Source: Antennarius striatus
Taxonomy: Eukaryota > Chordata > Actinopteri > Lophiiformes > Antennariidae
DNA: 64,000 bases
Assembly (NCBI RefSeq): GCF_040054535.1
Contig: NC_090780.1
Span: 3,890,001 to 3,954,000, forward strand
Direction: 5' to 3'
Positions 52,838-64,000 of the stretch are shown here, one piece after another. The position numbers and the translations under genes were made by a program. Below the pieces are notes generated by a model. The model was given only the letters and a program-made list of their open reading frames with translations, was not told the origin of the DNA and ran no database searches. Each line of letters starts with the position of its first letter. Position 1 is the stretch's first letter.

Positions 52838-54664
52838 TCAATAATGAGAGGGATTCAGTCCTTGTGACGTCTTCACATCCATCAGGGCTGGTGTGCTGGT
52901 GGGACATGGCGTGGGCTCAGTAGGTTTGCATGAAGTGCAACGGTGAGTAATCTGGATCAACGTGACGCGGAACCTCTTGATCCTGAATGCATAAACCATC
53001 GGGTTGAGTGCTGAGTTCACATGAGACATGATAATGCCTGTGTACGTAACAAATTTGGGTATGTAGCACTGTGGACAGAAAAAGGTGACACAGTTCATGA
53101 TATGTATGGGCAACCAGCACAGAACAAAGAGGAACATCACCAAAGCCAGGGATTTCGCCAGCTTTAACTCTTTCTTGTAGTACCTCTCACCATCACTCGT
53201 CGCTTCGGCACGTCGGTTAAGCTGGTTCCTGATCACCCTAAAAATCTCCGCATAAAGTGCAATCATTATGGAGAGTGGAACAACCACCCATCCAAAGAAA
53301 TTAAAGTACACCATGTAGTCCATCCTTATGACAGTGATGAATTCACAGACAATGTCGCTGGAAATGCTGATGTTTTTCTGAACGTCATGGTTATTCCATC
53401 CAACCATTGGAACCAATCCAGCGAGGAAGGAGAGGATCCAGCACAGACAGACTGCCATATAAGCCCTCCTCTGGGTCACCAGGGTGCTGTATCTGAGTAG
53501 GGTGATTGGGACAGACATGGAAACAGTTTTTTTATAATCACCTAAATGCACACATGCACAATCTTCAACTATTATCCTCAGCTTTTGTCATCAGGAGGAA
53601 ATCATTATTCAAAATGTTGAATCGGCAATCACCAAAATCCCTTAACAAATCGTTCCTCTGTCAGCTACTTAAGTGGACTGGAACAATTTGATTTGCTTAA
53701 AAGCAAAGCATGTCTAACGTATTGATTTACATTAAGTCTGGAAATGATTTATATCACCATGTCAGGAATCAACCTCATCTCGATTGACTGTCTTTGTCTA
53801 AAAGCATACATTTTACGCTTTGATGCTAGAAGAAATAAAATGTGAGACAAGACCCTGCTGGTTCTTGTGTTTTAATTATTTGTTTTTCGAGCAATAGTCA
53901 TAGGAAACAAAGTTATCAGTAAAACTTTCTGTTTGGAGAGAGTGGTGGTTCTGAGAGCAAATATGTGATATTAAGTAAAGATGGAGCAGTTTTCCTGACA
54001 GGCTGATGAATATTCACAACACATTTCAGAGTTTGGATCATATGTTATTTTCAGCATTGTGGTTGACAGAAACAGTCAATGTCATCTGCTTCTTGTCGCT
54101 CTCCTTCATGAACATTTAGTCATTCTTACCATAACCATAATCAAAGTAACATTTATCACTTTTCCATAAATTTGCGTTTCACCACCTGCCCTACAACAAA
54201 ATCATCCATACTAACTAACCTCTGCTATCTTCAATCAGTTTATGACACCCATGAACCCACAGGAAAGTGTCATCAACTGGTTTGAAACTTTCTCCTCACC
54301 TGGTTGGAATCTTGACTCTCAAGTACCGGTCGATGGCAATGGCCAGCAAGGAAAGAATGGCGTTCTGTGTGATGATGAGCAGCAGGCATGAGAGGAAGAG
54401 GCAAGTGTAGAACTGAGTGTTGAATCCCAGACTGATGACGATGGCCAGAGGAATGACCAAAACCCCCACAGCGATGTCAGCCACAGCCAGAGATACTATG
54501 AAGGAGAAGGTGGTGTCGCGAAGGGCCCGGTTCACGCAAACAACCAGCACCACCAGCACATTTCCCAGAACAGATGCGAGGGCAATGGCTAACTCGATGG
54601 AGATGTACACTATATCCACATTTTCCCGAGGTTTGATTCCAGGAGAGGAAGACATTTTTACCAT
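52838..54664 (-). CDS. adora3: Adenosine receptor A3-like GPCR
   Basis: Class A GPCR for adenosine at the plasma membrane. Coding exons are 54664-54300 and 53492-52838 (339 residues), split after [11 protein letters not shown], the intron position typical of adenosine receptors. Seven hydrophobic segments are visible. Key motifs are [19 protein letters not shown] (TM2), [23 protein letters not shown] (ECL2/TM5), WLPIHIMNC with the ligand-contact Asn in TM6, and [14 protein letters not shown] with the TM7 His and an NPxxY-like motif. [13 protein letters not shown] and RMDYMVYF are A3-like. The CPQC pair in the third extracellular loop is A1-like. An internal ATG at residue 4 is an alternative start. 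Synteny favours adora3; an adora1-type paralogue remains possible. Confidence 0.75.
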
Positions 54665-54669
54665 TCCGG

Positions 54670-55340
54670 TCCTGCCTACCTTTTACCCTGAGCTGGTTGT
54701 TGAAACTTTTAGCCTCCACTTTGGAGTTTGTGTCAATGAAAACATCTTCCTCTCGCTGAGATAAGTGCAGTTTCACTGATTGCCACATTTGCACAACGAC
54801 TGACTCTTGTGCTCAAAAGGGATGTTAGACGGTTAATCCTCAGCATGATTTCCAGTACCAGTGTGCCACTGCTCTTCTACGTCCTTACAGTCGCTCTTAC
54901 ACAGTCTCTGAAAAAAAAAAAGTGTCGTAAAATGAAGGGGAGGGACTTGACTCACTGCAGCACCACTCTCCCTCTCTATCTGTGGTTTTTGACCAAATGT
55001 TAATGCAGCAAATACAATGAGTGAATCTATACATAATGGCTCAGGATACATTTTGATTAAGATGTTAAAAAATAACAAGCACTCAACAGAAGATGGTTTC
55101 TATGTTTTATAGCTTATTATTTATTCATATCATCATTCAAGCTGGTAAAGAACATGCAATGCTAAATACATAGAAAGAGGAAAAAAAAGAGTCAATATTT
55201 CCACGCACTGAAGAGACAAGCTCCAATTTCAACTTTCTTGGCAATAATTCATTAACTTCAAATATAATTGATTGTTTTCAAACTCTATGTCTAGAAACAA
55301 TATTCATTTTTGACTTACAAATTATAGCAGTCTGGCTTGT
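54670..55340. other. 5' flank of the minus-strand adenosine receptor
   Basis: No coding exon was recognised. It probably contains the promoter or 5' UTR of the receptor, but no defined element can be supported. Confidence 0.35.
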
Positions 55341-55344
55341 CTCA

Positions 55345-55425
55345 TCCCCCAAGTCCGCTGGGACAGGCTGCAGCAACCCCGTGACCCGCGACGGAGGAGG
55401 AGGTGGGTACTGGAGAAATATGATG
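55345..55425 (+). mobile_element. Retroelement 3' end, GAATGAAT-tailed family, copy 3
   Basis: A diverged copy sharing CCGCTGGGACAGGCTGCAGC and CCCGTGACCCGCGACGGA with the other two copies. It ends in GATGAATG. Confidence 0.45.
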
Positions 55426-55429
55426 AATG

Positions 55430-57900
55430 CAAAAATAATAGTCAATCCAGCAGCATTTATTAAACTCAATTTGTTATTTTTACACTTGGGTTGATAAAGA
55501 GATAAAGACATTTGGCTGATAAAACAGCAAGGTGGTGATACTATCTGAATTTGTTTCTGGGAAACAGCGGGGGGGCTTATGACTATACAGCGGAGTTTAG
55601 TCATAACCTAACCAGTTGCAATCATATTTCTAATGAACAGCTATTACAAGATATTTTCTCTCATTACGAAATGAAATTATACTAAGAAAACATAATAATA
55701 ATAGTAGCCTACTTCTTTGGCAGGAAGCAATCGATATTCATAACCAGTAAAGTGTATTAATGTGCTGCTGTAATGTCAGATCTAGCTCTTTGCCTTTCGC
55801 CCGTGTTTTTGCAAATCGATTACTGTTAGATTGCATTACTTTTAGCGTGATTGAATTGTCTGCTATTTTATAGATGACTGACACTAAGTGTGCTCATGTT
55901 CCCCTTTCATCACATAACATCATTACGGGAGGGACATTTAGAGTTGTGACGGACCGTCCATCTGCTACCATTAGTCAAATAATAGTTCTGCATGGTATTT
56001 TAACGTTGAATGTTTTTAATAAAGCATGTCTAACACTTTTATGTTATTGGAAACACCATAATGTTTGAACTCACAGATTGGAAAAGAGTTCTAATACTTG
56101 TTTGCGCAACATGATTTAAGTCGTTGCAGTGAAATGCAGACTCTGCAGGTTAAACTGCATACAAGGATTCAGTTCAAAAGTTCAAGTCATTAAAAAAACT
56201 TAATGTAATTGTGTGCCAGAGTATGAGAAGAGGTTGGCAGCAAATATCACTGAGCAAGCAATTAGTAAAATGGTCTTGGTTTGCTGAAGAACGCAGATTC
56301 AACGTACCTGTTCAGCCCCATCATTTTGTTCTTTCTGTTGTAGAAAGCATCGACTCAGTGTGTTCTTGGGTCGTTGCCCATAACATCTCAAACTTGTTCT
56401 GAAGCCTCCTTATGATCATGTTTGCTCTCAGATGTTGCCAGTGCCTTTTTTTTTTAAATTTTGGCGCTTTCAGACATTCTACTTCCTGTGTGTTCCTGCG
56501 TTTCCTTCCTGTCTGATGACTGACCCCGTCCTAATTGGTAACACCCGCCCAACATTACTCTGCCTCCTTTGAATATTTAGTCCGTGTTCTCCCCTTTATC
56601 TCTGCCAGTGCATGCATTTTTTTCAGTACATAAATGTTATTAAATTTCACTTGTGTACTTTTGGATTTAGACCTGGTTCTGTACCTTTTGACCCTGCTTT
56701 TGGTTTATCCTTTAGGATACTGTTTGTCTTGTTTTGTCTACTGAAGCTTTGGTTCAAAGTAGAGACCTTGTGTTTCAGGAGTCCTGCTTCCACACCCTCC
56801 TTTGTCGACTACAGTCTGATGAAGCTCCGGCTTTTGCACAAGTGTATTCATGAATGATGTATATACGACATTAATTTCGGTTAATACGACATTGGTTAAT
56901 CCTATTCCTCCATGAGTGTAACCGTGAATGCTCGTCTGACTTCCATGTGGACTTGTGTAGCCCATCTCGCCCGTAGCCAGCGTGTTACAATTCCTTGTGT
57001 CTGACAATTTCTTTTTTCATTGTATCACTAATTGATTATTACTTGTTTCCCTGGAAATACATTTCAAATTGGAACAGACACAGAAAATTATTGGATGTTT
57101 TGGTCTTATATCATGAAATAACAACCTGTACTCTACATATATCATTATAAATTATCAAATAGCCCTGCATATAATTTCATTTTCTGATACTCAACAGGCA
57201 GAAAATTATTGTCCATAAAGACAACTAATGACTTTAATTATAGTCTGGCAGGGATCCGCTTGCAGATGCGCTACAGGGAACAGTGAAACTTTAATGACCG
57301 GTTCCAATCAGCAAAACAGGATAAAAATAAATCTATGCATCCTCACTGAGCTTTCCATTTTAGTGCAAAATGTATTTCAAATGCTGCCTCTGTTTGCATC
57401 TATATTGAACAACCTCTGCAGAAGGATTAAGGTGTTTATATAATCATTTACTTGAATTACGTGCAATCAAACATAAAACTGAGTGAGTATTAAATGAGTG
57501 TTTCATTTAAAATGCATTGATGTAGATGGGACCAATTAGAGATCAGCTAAAAGTAAAAGCTATATTATGGCTATAAGGAATGTGGGACAATGTAAATGAT
57601 CAAATTAGTTGCACCTTTAAAATGTACAACAGATACAATCTTCTTAATTCTCATTACTGATAATTCTTCAAAATGAATGCTTCTTCTGAATATGAATGTT
57701 TCTCCTGAACATGAATTAGTGTTTCAGAACATAACCGGTACTTCTGTAGCGTTTATGTTCTTCTCTTGCCTACACTCTAAAAAATGATTCAAGGACCTAG
57801 TAAATGTGACAGTAACATATAGTTATGCATGCTCAGTAAAAATTCTGAATATCATCACACTGAGCATTTGATTTGACTACATCAAAATTAATTAGTAATT
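55430..57900. other. Intergenic between the two receptors; possible old retroelement
   Basis: Sequence at about 56410-56830 has the C/T-rich, CTTTGTTTTG-type composition of fish retroelement 3' regions (CTTCCTGTCTGATGACTGACC, GGAGTCCTGCTTCCACACC). No coding motif was seen, so this is only a suspicion. No gene was recognised. Confidence 0.3.
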
Positions 57901-57904
57901 AGTA

Positions 57905-58113
57905 GTCACGCGCATTCTATTTGCTGACGGTCTATAAGAGTGTGGGAAAAGGTAATACAAATAGAAGGTGGTTTCATATCAGTATTTGGAGGGTTCATAA
58001 ATGTTTAAATTACCGTAAATAATAAAAATAAATAGTTCATTGCTATATTGTTGGCTTTCATTTTTGCAGGTGGTTCCTGGAACGCATTAACCGCGAGTAA
58101 CGAAGGATCACTG
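57905..58113 (+). mobile_element. MITE-like dispersed repeat, copy 3 (5'-truncated)
   Basis: It starts in the CACGCGCATTCTATT segment shared with copy 1 and continues through GTGTGGGAAAAGGTAATAC and GGAGGGTTCATAAATG. It ends GAAGGATCACTG before TATA, keeping the CAGTG-type terminus in inverted form. Confidence 0.55.
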
Positions 58114-59705
58114 TATATACTTTTGGTGTCCTTCAGACCTGATCCTTGTTAGGCATATATCAACGAATCAAAGAGGAAAAGGGTGATAATAGTTTAGGAT
58201 GTGGGTACTTTCACACAGAGTCCTTTGATAAACAGTTAAACACATTTTGATTTACAGATTTAGGTATAATTACTTACGATAAACTGATTTACAGTTTGAT
58301 TCAATTAATAATAATAATGACAATACTGGAAGGTTTTCCTGTAGATCTAGAAATGTGTTCATCACCCCTTGTAGGTGGATTGGATGTTACATAATGACAT
58401 GTAAATGAATAACATTAGGACATTAGACATCCAGAAATGATCTCTATGCTGGAGACATTACTAACAAACCTACATTATAGGTTGGTTTTGGAGCCAGTTG
58501 TAGGTGGGGGCTTGAAGTTGGATCCAACCTGACTTGAAATTGATGATACGTCACTTCCAGCATCTACAAGGAATTCAAGTAAGGATAGTGATGATGAGAG
58601 TAAAACCACTGCCTCTAAGCAATCTAGAAAATGTGTTTTACATATCTAACAGTGAACAATATGGCATTGAGTTCTTCTTTCTGATGCTGTAGAATCTGCA
58701 GGTAGTGTGTGCAGTTCTTCAAGCTGAAATGTGTCACCTTCCTTTGTAAAAGGTTAGCATAGACAGGAAGTCTTACATGGATCCTTGAAGAAGATGACGC
58801 ACCACTGTTGACCGCCATCATATCTCAATCCTGGAAAGGAAAAGAGTCCACCTCTTTCATGTGGATGATGCCATTGGGATGAGACTCGATCATGTGAGCA
58901 ACCAAGCCTAAAATTGACCTGACTGATTTCGGAACAAATACAGGATCTGAAACTGATGGAATGGACCTCTAAACAAAACTTACTGACTTTGCCAACAATT
59001 GAGGAAATGTGAACACAGCAACGCGAAACTGGAGTTAATTATAAACAAGACTTCCTTTAAAAATGATGTTAAGTACAAAATATTCATACCAATGTTGTCT
59101 ATGTTATATGTCGACACTTTCTTAAAATAATCAGTAATGCATTTTTAGATATTTGACTAAACAAAAAAAGTGAACCATTAGTTGATGATGCATAGATTGG
59201 AGTGGGATTGATGCAAATCATCAGGGTTTAACAGTATTGTACTTTACATTTGAAAAGTCATGTCCAGAATGTCTACCCTTTCAGCGAATCTCAATTAATA
59301 TAAATGTGGGTGTTGTTTTTTAAATCTTTATCCTCAGTTACTTACAACCATTATTTTTGCTGACATTGCTATGCTTCCACACAACTTTGATTCAATGGGC
59401 TACTTTTTTTATTCTAGCATAATGTTACATGAGCTGAGTCTTCACACCTTTACATATCATTGACATTTGCATGCCCTTATTCACATGAATAAAATGCCAT
59501 TGTATTTCAAAAATATACCAACATTTATTTGCTTTATTAGCAATAATCTTTGAATTTTCCTGGGCATCTTGAATGAGGAGTATCATCAATACCACAAATA
59601 TTAATAATACAGTATCTGACAATTACTCATGTCAACCATGACCAAAGTAAAAGAAAATGAATGTGACGGATATGTTGGGAAACCAAACGTAGCTGTGTCC
59701 CTGCA

Positions 59706-59707
<2 letters not shown>

Positions 59708-59800
<93 letters not shown>
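59708..59800. repeat. (GT)n microsatellite
   Basis: About 46 uninterrupted GT units. Confidence 0.95.
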
Positions 59801-59804
<4 letters not shown>

Positions 59805-60117
59805 AATGTAAGCTGATTAAAGTTTGTTTGTCTTGTGTGACTGTCATGCATGCATATTCTTCTGAAGTTTACAATGAGATTTTGTCGTTTTTCCTAATAA
59901 ACTTCGCTTTTTTGTTTCTTTTATTTAGTTGATAACTTTCAATTCCTTCCTGCTGTTTGTTCATTGCAGAACACAGGTCAGAATTGCATTCAATTACATA
60001 TTAAATAAGACACTGTGACGCAATACAATTCAAGATGGAGATAAATATTTTCTCTGGGGAAAGAAAATGAAAGTAGACAAGTAGATCAAAATTAAAAAGA
60101 AACTATAAATAATGAAA

Positions 60118-60119
<2 letters not shown>

Positions 60120-60170
<51 letters not shown>
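60120..60170. repeat. (AAT)n microsatellite
   Basis: About 17 AAT/TAA units upstream of the second adenosine receptor gene. Confidence 0.9.
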
Positions 60171-60173
<3 letters not shown>

Positions 60174-60946
60174 ACAACCTTTAGAAATCAAACTATATTC
60201 TGTATGTTCGATATAAAAGTACATTTTGTAAGATAAGCACATCAGACATGCACAGATGAAATTTCTTCAGACATATCCCCTGAGGTAAGCACATCTGGTA
60301 TCATGAATCTTATACTTCTAAAGATGTACTGATAATTGTAAATGGGGTGAGATGCTGTGAGATTTGTGTTGAGTTTCACAAGCTCTCCCATGTATAGTTC
60401 AGAACTAAATATAAATTACATAATATGTACTTCATCAATACCTGCAACAGTTTAACAAAAATTAAGACTTACTGTGAAACTCATAGATAACCATAGTAAA
60501 TTTCTCTGTAAATTGCCTTACATTCAGAAATGAATATGTTCATAGTGACTGATTGATGTTGGCATGGTTTTGATGTTGCCAAGTGAACTTACTTTTCAGG
60601 CTCCAGAGTGTTGATTTCAATACTAGGAACCAGTTTCATCTCCCACCATCAAAACTAATGGGAATGTTATTTCAGAATCTTCATTTTTATTTCATACATA
60701 TCATCTATTACAACATCATGTAAGTTTGCATGATTTATTTTTTCAAAATGCTTTGATGCTAACCATTACAGGGTTGAAGAAAAAAAAAGAAGAAACGCGA
60801 CGCGGCGAAAGGACTTCCTTTAAAGTTTCATAATACCAAGATGAATGATAAGTAGAAGAGCAGAACTCATTTGGACTTGCATTCAGACACTCACTGCACC
60901 TTCACACTCATTCAAGGCTATCACCTTTCAGGCACTAGAAAGAACA

Positions 60947-62113
60947 ATGGAAGTGGAGGAAATCATCTACACTCTGCTGGAGGTGCTCATTGCTGTTGGC
61001 TGCTGTCTTGGTAATATGTTGGTTATTTTGGCGCTGTGGACCAGTAGGAGCATTCAGCAGCCCACTTTCTGTCTGATCGTCTGCCTGGCTGTGGCTGACT
61101 TCATGGTCGGATGCGTCGCCATACCGATGGCCGTGCTGGTGGACGGACGAGTGGAGACTTCATTCCACGGATGCGTCTTCATCAGCTGTGTGGTCATCTT
61201 GTTGACCCTCGTCTCAGTTCTGTCTCTTGCAGCTATTGCAGTGGACAGATACCTGCGGGTGGTTATCCCTCTCAGGTGAGCTCGATCAGACAGTATTGAT
61301 TTCTGATTGGTTGTCTTTACAGTTTGATCCACATGCTTCTGTTAGTATAACTCAAATTATTATATTTGTACTAGGTATTATCACATAATAATAAAATGCT
61401 ATTTTTTTATTTTGGTCAGAACACAAAAATAAATCAGAAAGTATTGATCATAATGATCATGTTGTTTTCCCTTTAGGTACAAAATGACTGTAACACAGAG
61501 GCATTCTTGGCTTGTGGTGGCAGCGTGTTGGCTGGTTGCAGCACCTCTGAGTTTTGCCCCCATGCTGGGATGGAATAACCATGACCCCCTGTCCAACTCT
61601 ACTATTATCTGCCGGTTTACAACAGTGATCCCTATGTCTTACCTGGTTTACTTCAACTTCATTCTATGCACCTTCATCCCTCTGCTGGTGATGACTGTTT
61701 TGTACGGCTATATTTTCTGCACTATCAGAGCAAACCTGCGCAAGAAACCAGGCAGCGCTTTCCAATCCCAGTGTCAAAGCTACTTAAGGAAAGAGAAAGA
61801 GCTGGCAGCATCTCTGTCTCTGGTCTTGGCTCTGTTCGCCCTGTCATGGCTCCCTCTTCACATAATGAACTGCATTATTTACTTCGGTGGACCTAACGAC
61901 GTACCGGTGACAGCTTTCTATGTCGGCATCCTGCTGTCCCATGCTAACTCAGCTGTAAACCCAGTTGTATATGCATTCAAAATACCAAAGATCAAGACAG
62001 CGTATGTGAAGATCTGGAGAAAGTACATTGCATGCAGAGAAGAAAAACAAGCATTGCAGATGAGCCAGACGACAGACAACAACCTCAGCAGTAATGCGGA
62101 ACAGTGTGGCTGA
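60947..62113 (+). CDS. Adenosine receptor, second paralogue (A3/A1-like)
   Basis: Class A GPCR of the adenosine group. Coding exons are 60947-61275 and 61477-62113 (321 residues), with the family intron after [11 protein letters not shown]. The ATG at 60947 (ACAATGG) starts [18 protein letters not shown], directly entering TM1. An upstream in-frame ATG at 60845 is unlikely. Landmarks are [65 protein letters not shown] with the TM6 Asn, and [20 protein letters not shown] with the TM7 His. The TM6-TM7 part resembles mammalian A3. ECL3 lacks the CxxC pair present in the neighbour at 52.8-54.7 kb, and TM2/TM3 are more divergent. It is likely a tandem or ancient paralogue, head to head with that gene. 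A possible poly(A) signal is AATAAA at 63565-63570. Confidence 0.8.
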
Positions 62114-63373
62114 ACATGAGTGAAGAAATCAACACTTTTTTGTGGACTTCCTTATACCTGAATACCAAGTTTGATTGACTATTGAACATTTTATTGACAT
62201 TTAATATTTTCAAAAAACTGTGAAAAACAAAAGGAAATCAGCTGCAGCATGAAAAAGTTATTGAAAACTAAAAACTACCTTGTATTGGATAAAAACAAAA
62301 CAGCCATGATTAGATTAGATTCAGAATCATATGTGTTTTTCTGTGTCATGTTCATGAACTGTGTCATACTACCCAGACATATTGTTGAGTATGTGTGTGT
62401 TTCCTGGTGTACATTGCGAAATCTGTCCTGCAGCATAAACTTCCACTTTTCTTTAAAGGATTAGCTCCACATCAAGTTTCATATCACTGTTTTTATTTTC
62501 TGTTTCTGTATCAGTTCAACTTCTTCATCATTCATTCCATGGGAATTTACCTGATTTCCTATCACAACAACATGCAGACATCCGAAGCATAATTGTTATA
62601 CCACCAGTGCACTTCATTTATCCATGTATCCCAGAAACATAAACACTTGCAAAATGCAATTTAATCCATTACAACAGATATGGAACACATAGTTTGTAAA
62701 TCAGCTGCATGGTAATTGTTGGTTTCAATTATTTTAGTACTTTTTTTTTGTATTCTATCAGTTATTTCACAAAAGACTTGGGCAAGAAGATAAGAGACAC
62801 TTCCTGAAATATTGCTTTTTGCCATTTTTCATGTATTAATGTGAGGATATTAATGTTTTGTGATAACACGTATGAACCTCAGGATTCCGTGACCTTCATA
62901 GCGATTTAAATTTGTAGCGAGCCACTAACGCCCAAGCCACTATATCTCTGTCTTCACCTCAGGGATCATATTGCTTTACAAGTAGAGTAAATACTGATGT
63001 TCATATCACCTTGTGTTGGACTGGACACTTCCTGCTATGAAGCCGTACATTTTGTTTCTGTGTTATGACAGTAAGCAAGTTTGGCCTCATTGTGGTGACA
63101 TCATGTGTAGCACAGTGCTAATCTAGCTTCTTTCCACAATCCAACAACATCAACACACAGTATAGGTGAAGCGTGTGTATAATATAGCCCGTAGGATTAC
63201 ATTGAGTGTGGGTGGTTGTTTAATGCTGCATAGTGTCAACGACTACAGATTATAGATGGATAGATTAAACTCGCTGTGACTGTAGTCACATTGTAGACAC
63301 TTCATTTTTTCTGTTTCCTCTTCCTCCATGTATTGATATTTTTTGCTTTCTTATTTCTGCACCACTTATTTAC

Positions 63374-63472
<99 letters not shown>

Positions 63473-64000
63473 TCAGAAAAGTGTTTTAAATGCTGATAAT
63501 GTATAATTGATTTATGGTTTATTTCATGACCACAAAAGCTGTGCTTAACTAATGCTTGTGCAAAAATAAAGTGTTTGCTTCCTGCTGCCATGAACAGTTC
63601 ATGCATGTTTAAGTGAATGCATCTAGGTGACATGACACTGTTATACTGTATTTGCCTAAGGTAAACGCAGTTTAAGAACGGTCTATCTGACTTTGTGTAT
63701 TGATAAGCACATTTTTTAGTGCATTCTTTGAAAGACATTTTGAAAGCTCATCATGGAGTCTTAAAGTTACCAACTTTCACAAGATATTAAAGTTTGGTTG
63801 GTAACTTTTTCCTACATTTTCTCCCATTTAGTTGAAGAGAGGTAGCCACTGTAATACATCAGATTCAGGAAACTGACCACCATTAACATGCCAGACTGCA
63901 GATATCAGATAGAAACATTAGATTTTTTAAATTTCTTTATAATTCATGTATCCAATAATTATACCGCTGAGTTACAACCTACTTTATACGGCTGCTCCCA
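62114..64000 (+). other. 3' flank or long 3' UTR of the second receptor
   Basis: No gene follows to the end of the window. It contains a compound (GT)n(AT)n microsatellite at about 63375-63472 and AATAAA at 63565-63570. Confidence 0.4.
63375..63472. repeat. Compound (GT)n(TA)n microsatellite
   Basis: About 37 GT units pass directly into about 11 TA units. Confidence 0.95.

Larger units (their letters stand above)
58120..60930. other. Intergenic with microsatellites
   Basis: No gene was recognised. It contains a (GT)n array at 59708-59800 and an (AAT)n array at about 60120-60170. A possible splice acceptor CTTTCAG at 60924-60930 may join a 5' UTR exon to the receptor's start exon. Confidence 0.45.

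Overview
This is eukaryotic DNA, almost certainly from a ray-finned (teleost, probably percomorph) fish. Genes are split by short GT-AG introns. CA/GT, TA and TAA microsatellites are abundant, and the mobile elements are typical of fish: piggyBac, hAT, an RTE-type LINE, another LINE with an APE-type endonuclease, and tRNA-derived SINEs. The gene set ppm1j, rhoc, capza1 and adenosine receptor A3 matches human chromosome 1p13.2 (CAPZA1-MOV10-RHOC-PPM1J, with ADORA3 nearby). I read the window as the fish counterpart of that block. No mov10-like sequence was seen.

Layout. 2.7-9.2 kb: ppm1j (+), missing its first coding exon, which must lie upstream. 10-11.3 kb: a GC-rich block, a 20-bp-arm hairpin and a CpG-rich probable promoter/first exon that may serve rhoc. 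14.6-15.9 kb: a MITE-like repeat and a SINE. 16.7-20.4 kb: a hAT element carrying a nested piggyBac with an intact two-exon transposase (-). 21.7-29.2 kb: rhoc (+), four coding exons. 29.7-30.9 kb: a LINE remnant interrupted by a hAT-BED element with a perfect 8-bp target duplication. 32.5 kb: the last coding exon of capza1 (-), with no other capza1 exon recognisable. 32.8-38.9 kb: decayed LINEs, duplications and a 154-bp palindrome. 40.6-44.2 kb: a Bcl-G (bcl2l14)-like gene (+). 47.1-48.65 kb: rplp2 (-). 50.0-50.3 kb: an unrecognised single-pass membrane protein (-). 52.8-54.7 kb (-) and 60.9-62.1 kb (+): two adenosine-receptor genes, head to head.

The host genes do not form a pathway. They are a conserved neighbourhood: a PP2C phosphatase, a Rho GTPase, an actin-capping subunit relic, a Bcl-2-family protein, a ribosomal stalk protein and two adenosine GPCRs. 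The most distinctive signals are: paired perfect hairpins over an optional 93-nt in-frame segment of the bcl2l14-like gene; the intact intron-containing piggyBac nested in a hAT; the orphan capza1 exon; and the palindrome with its nearby duplication. Exon limits were read by eye from splice sites and reading-frame continuity. Gene names rest on remembered family features, not on a search.
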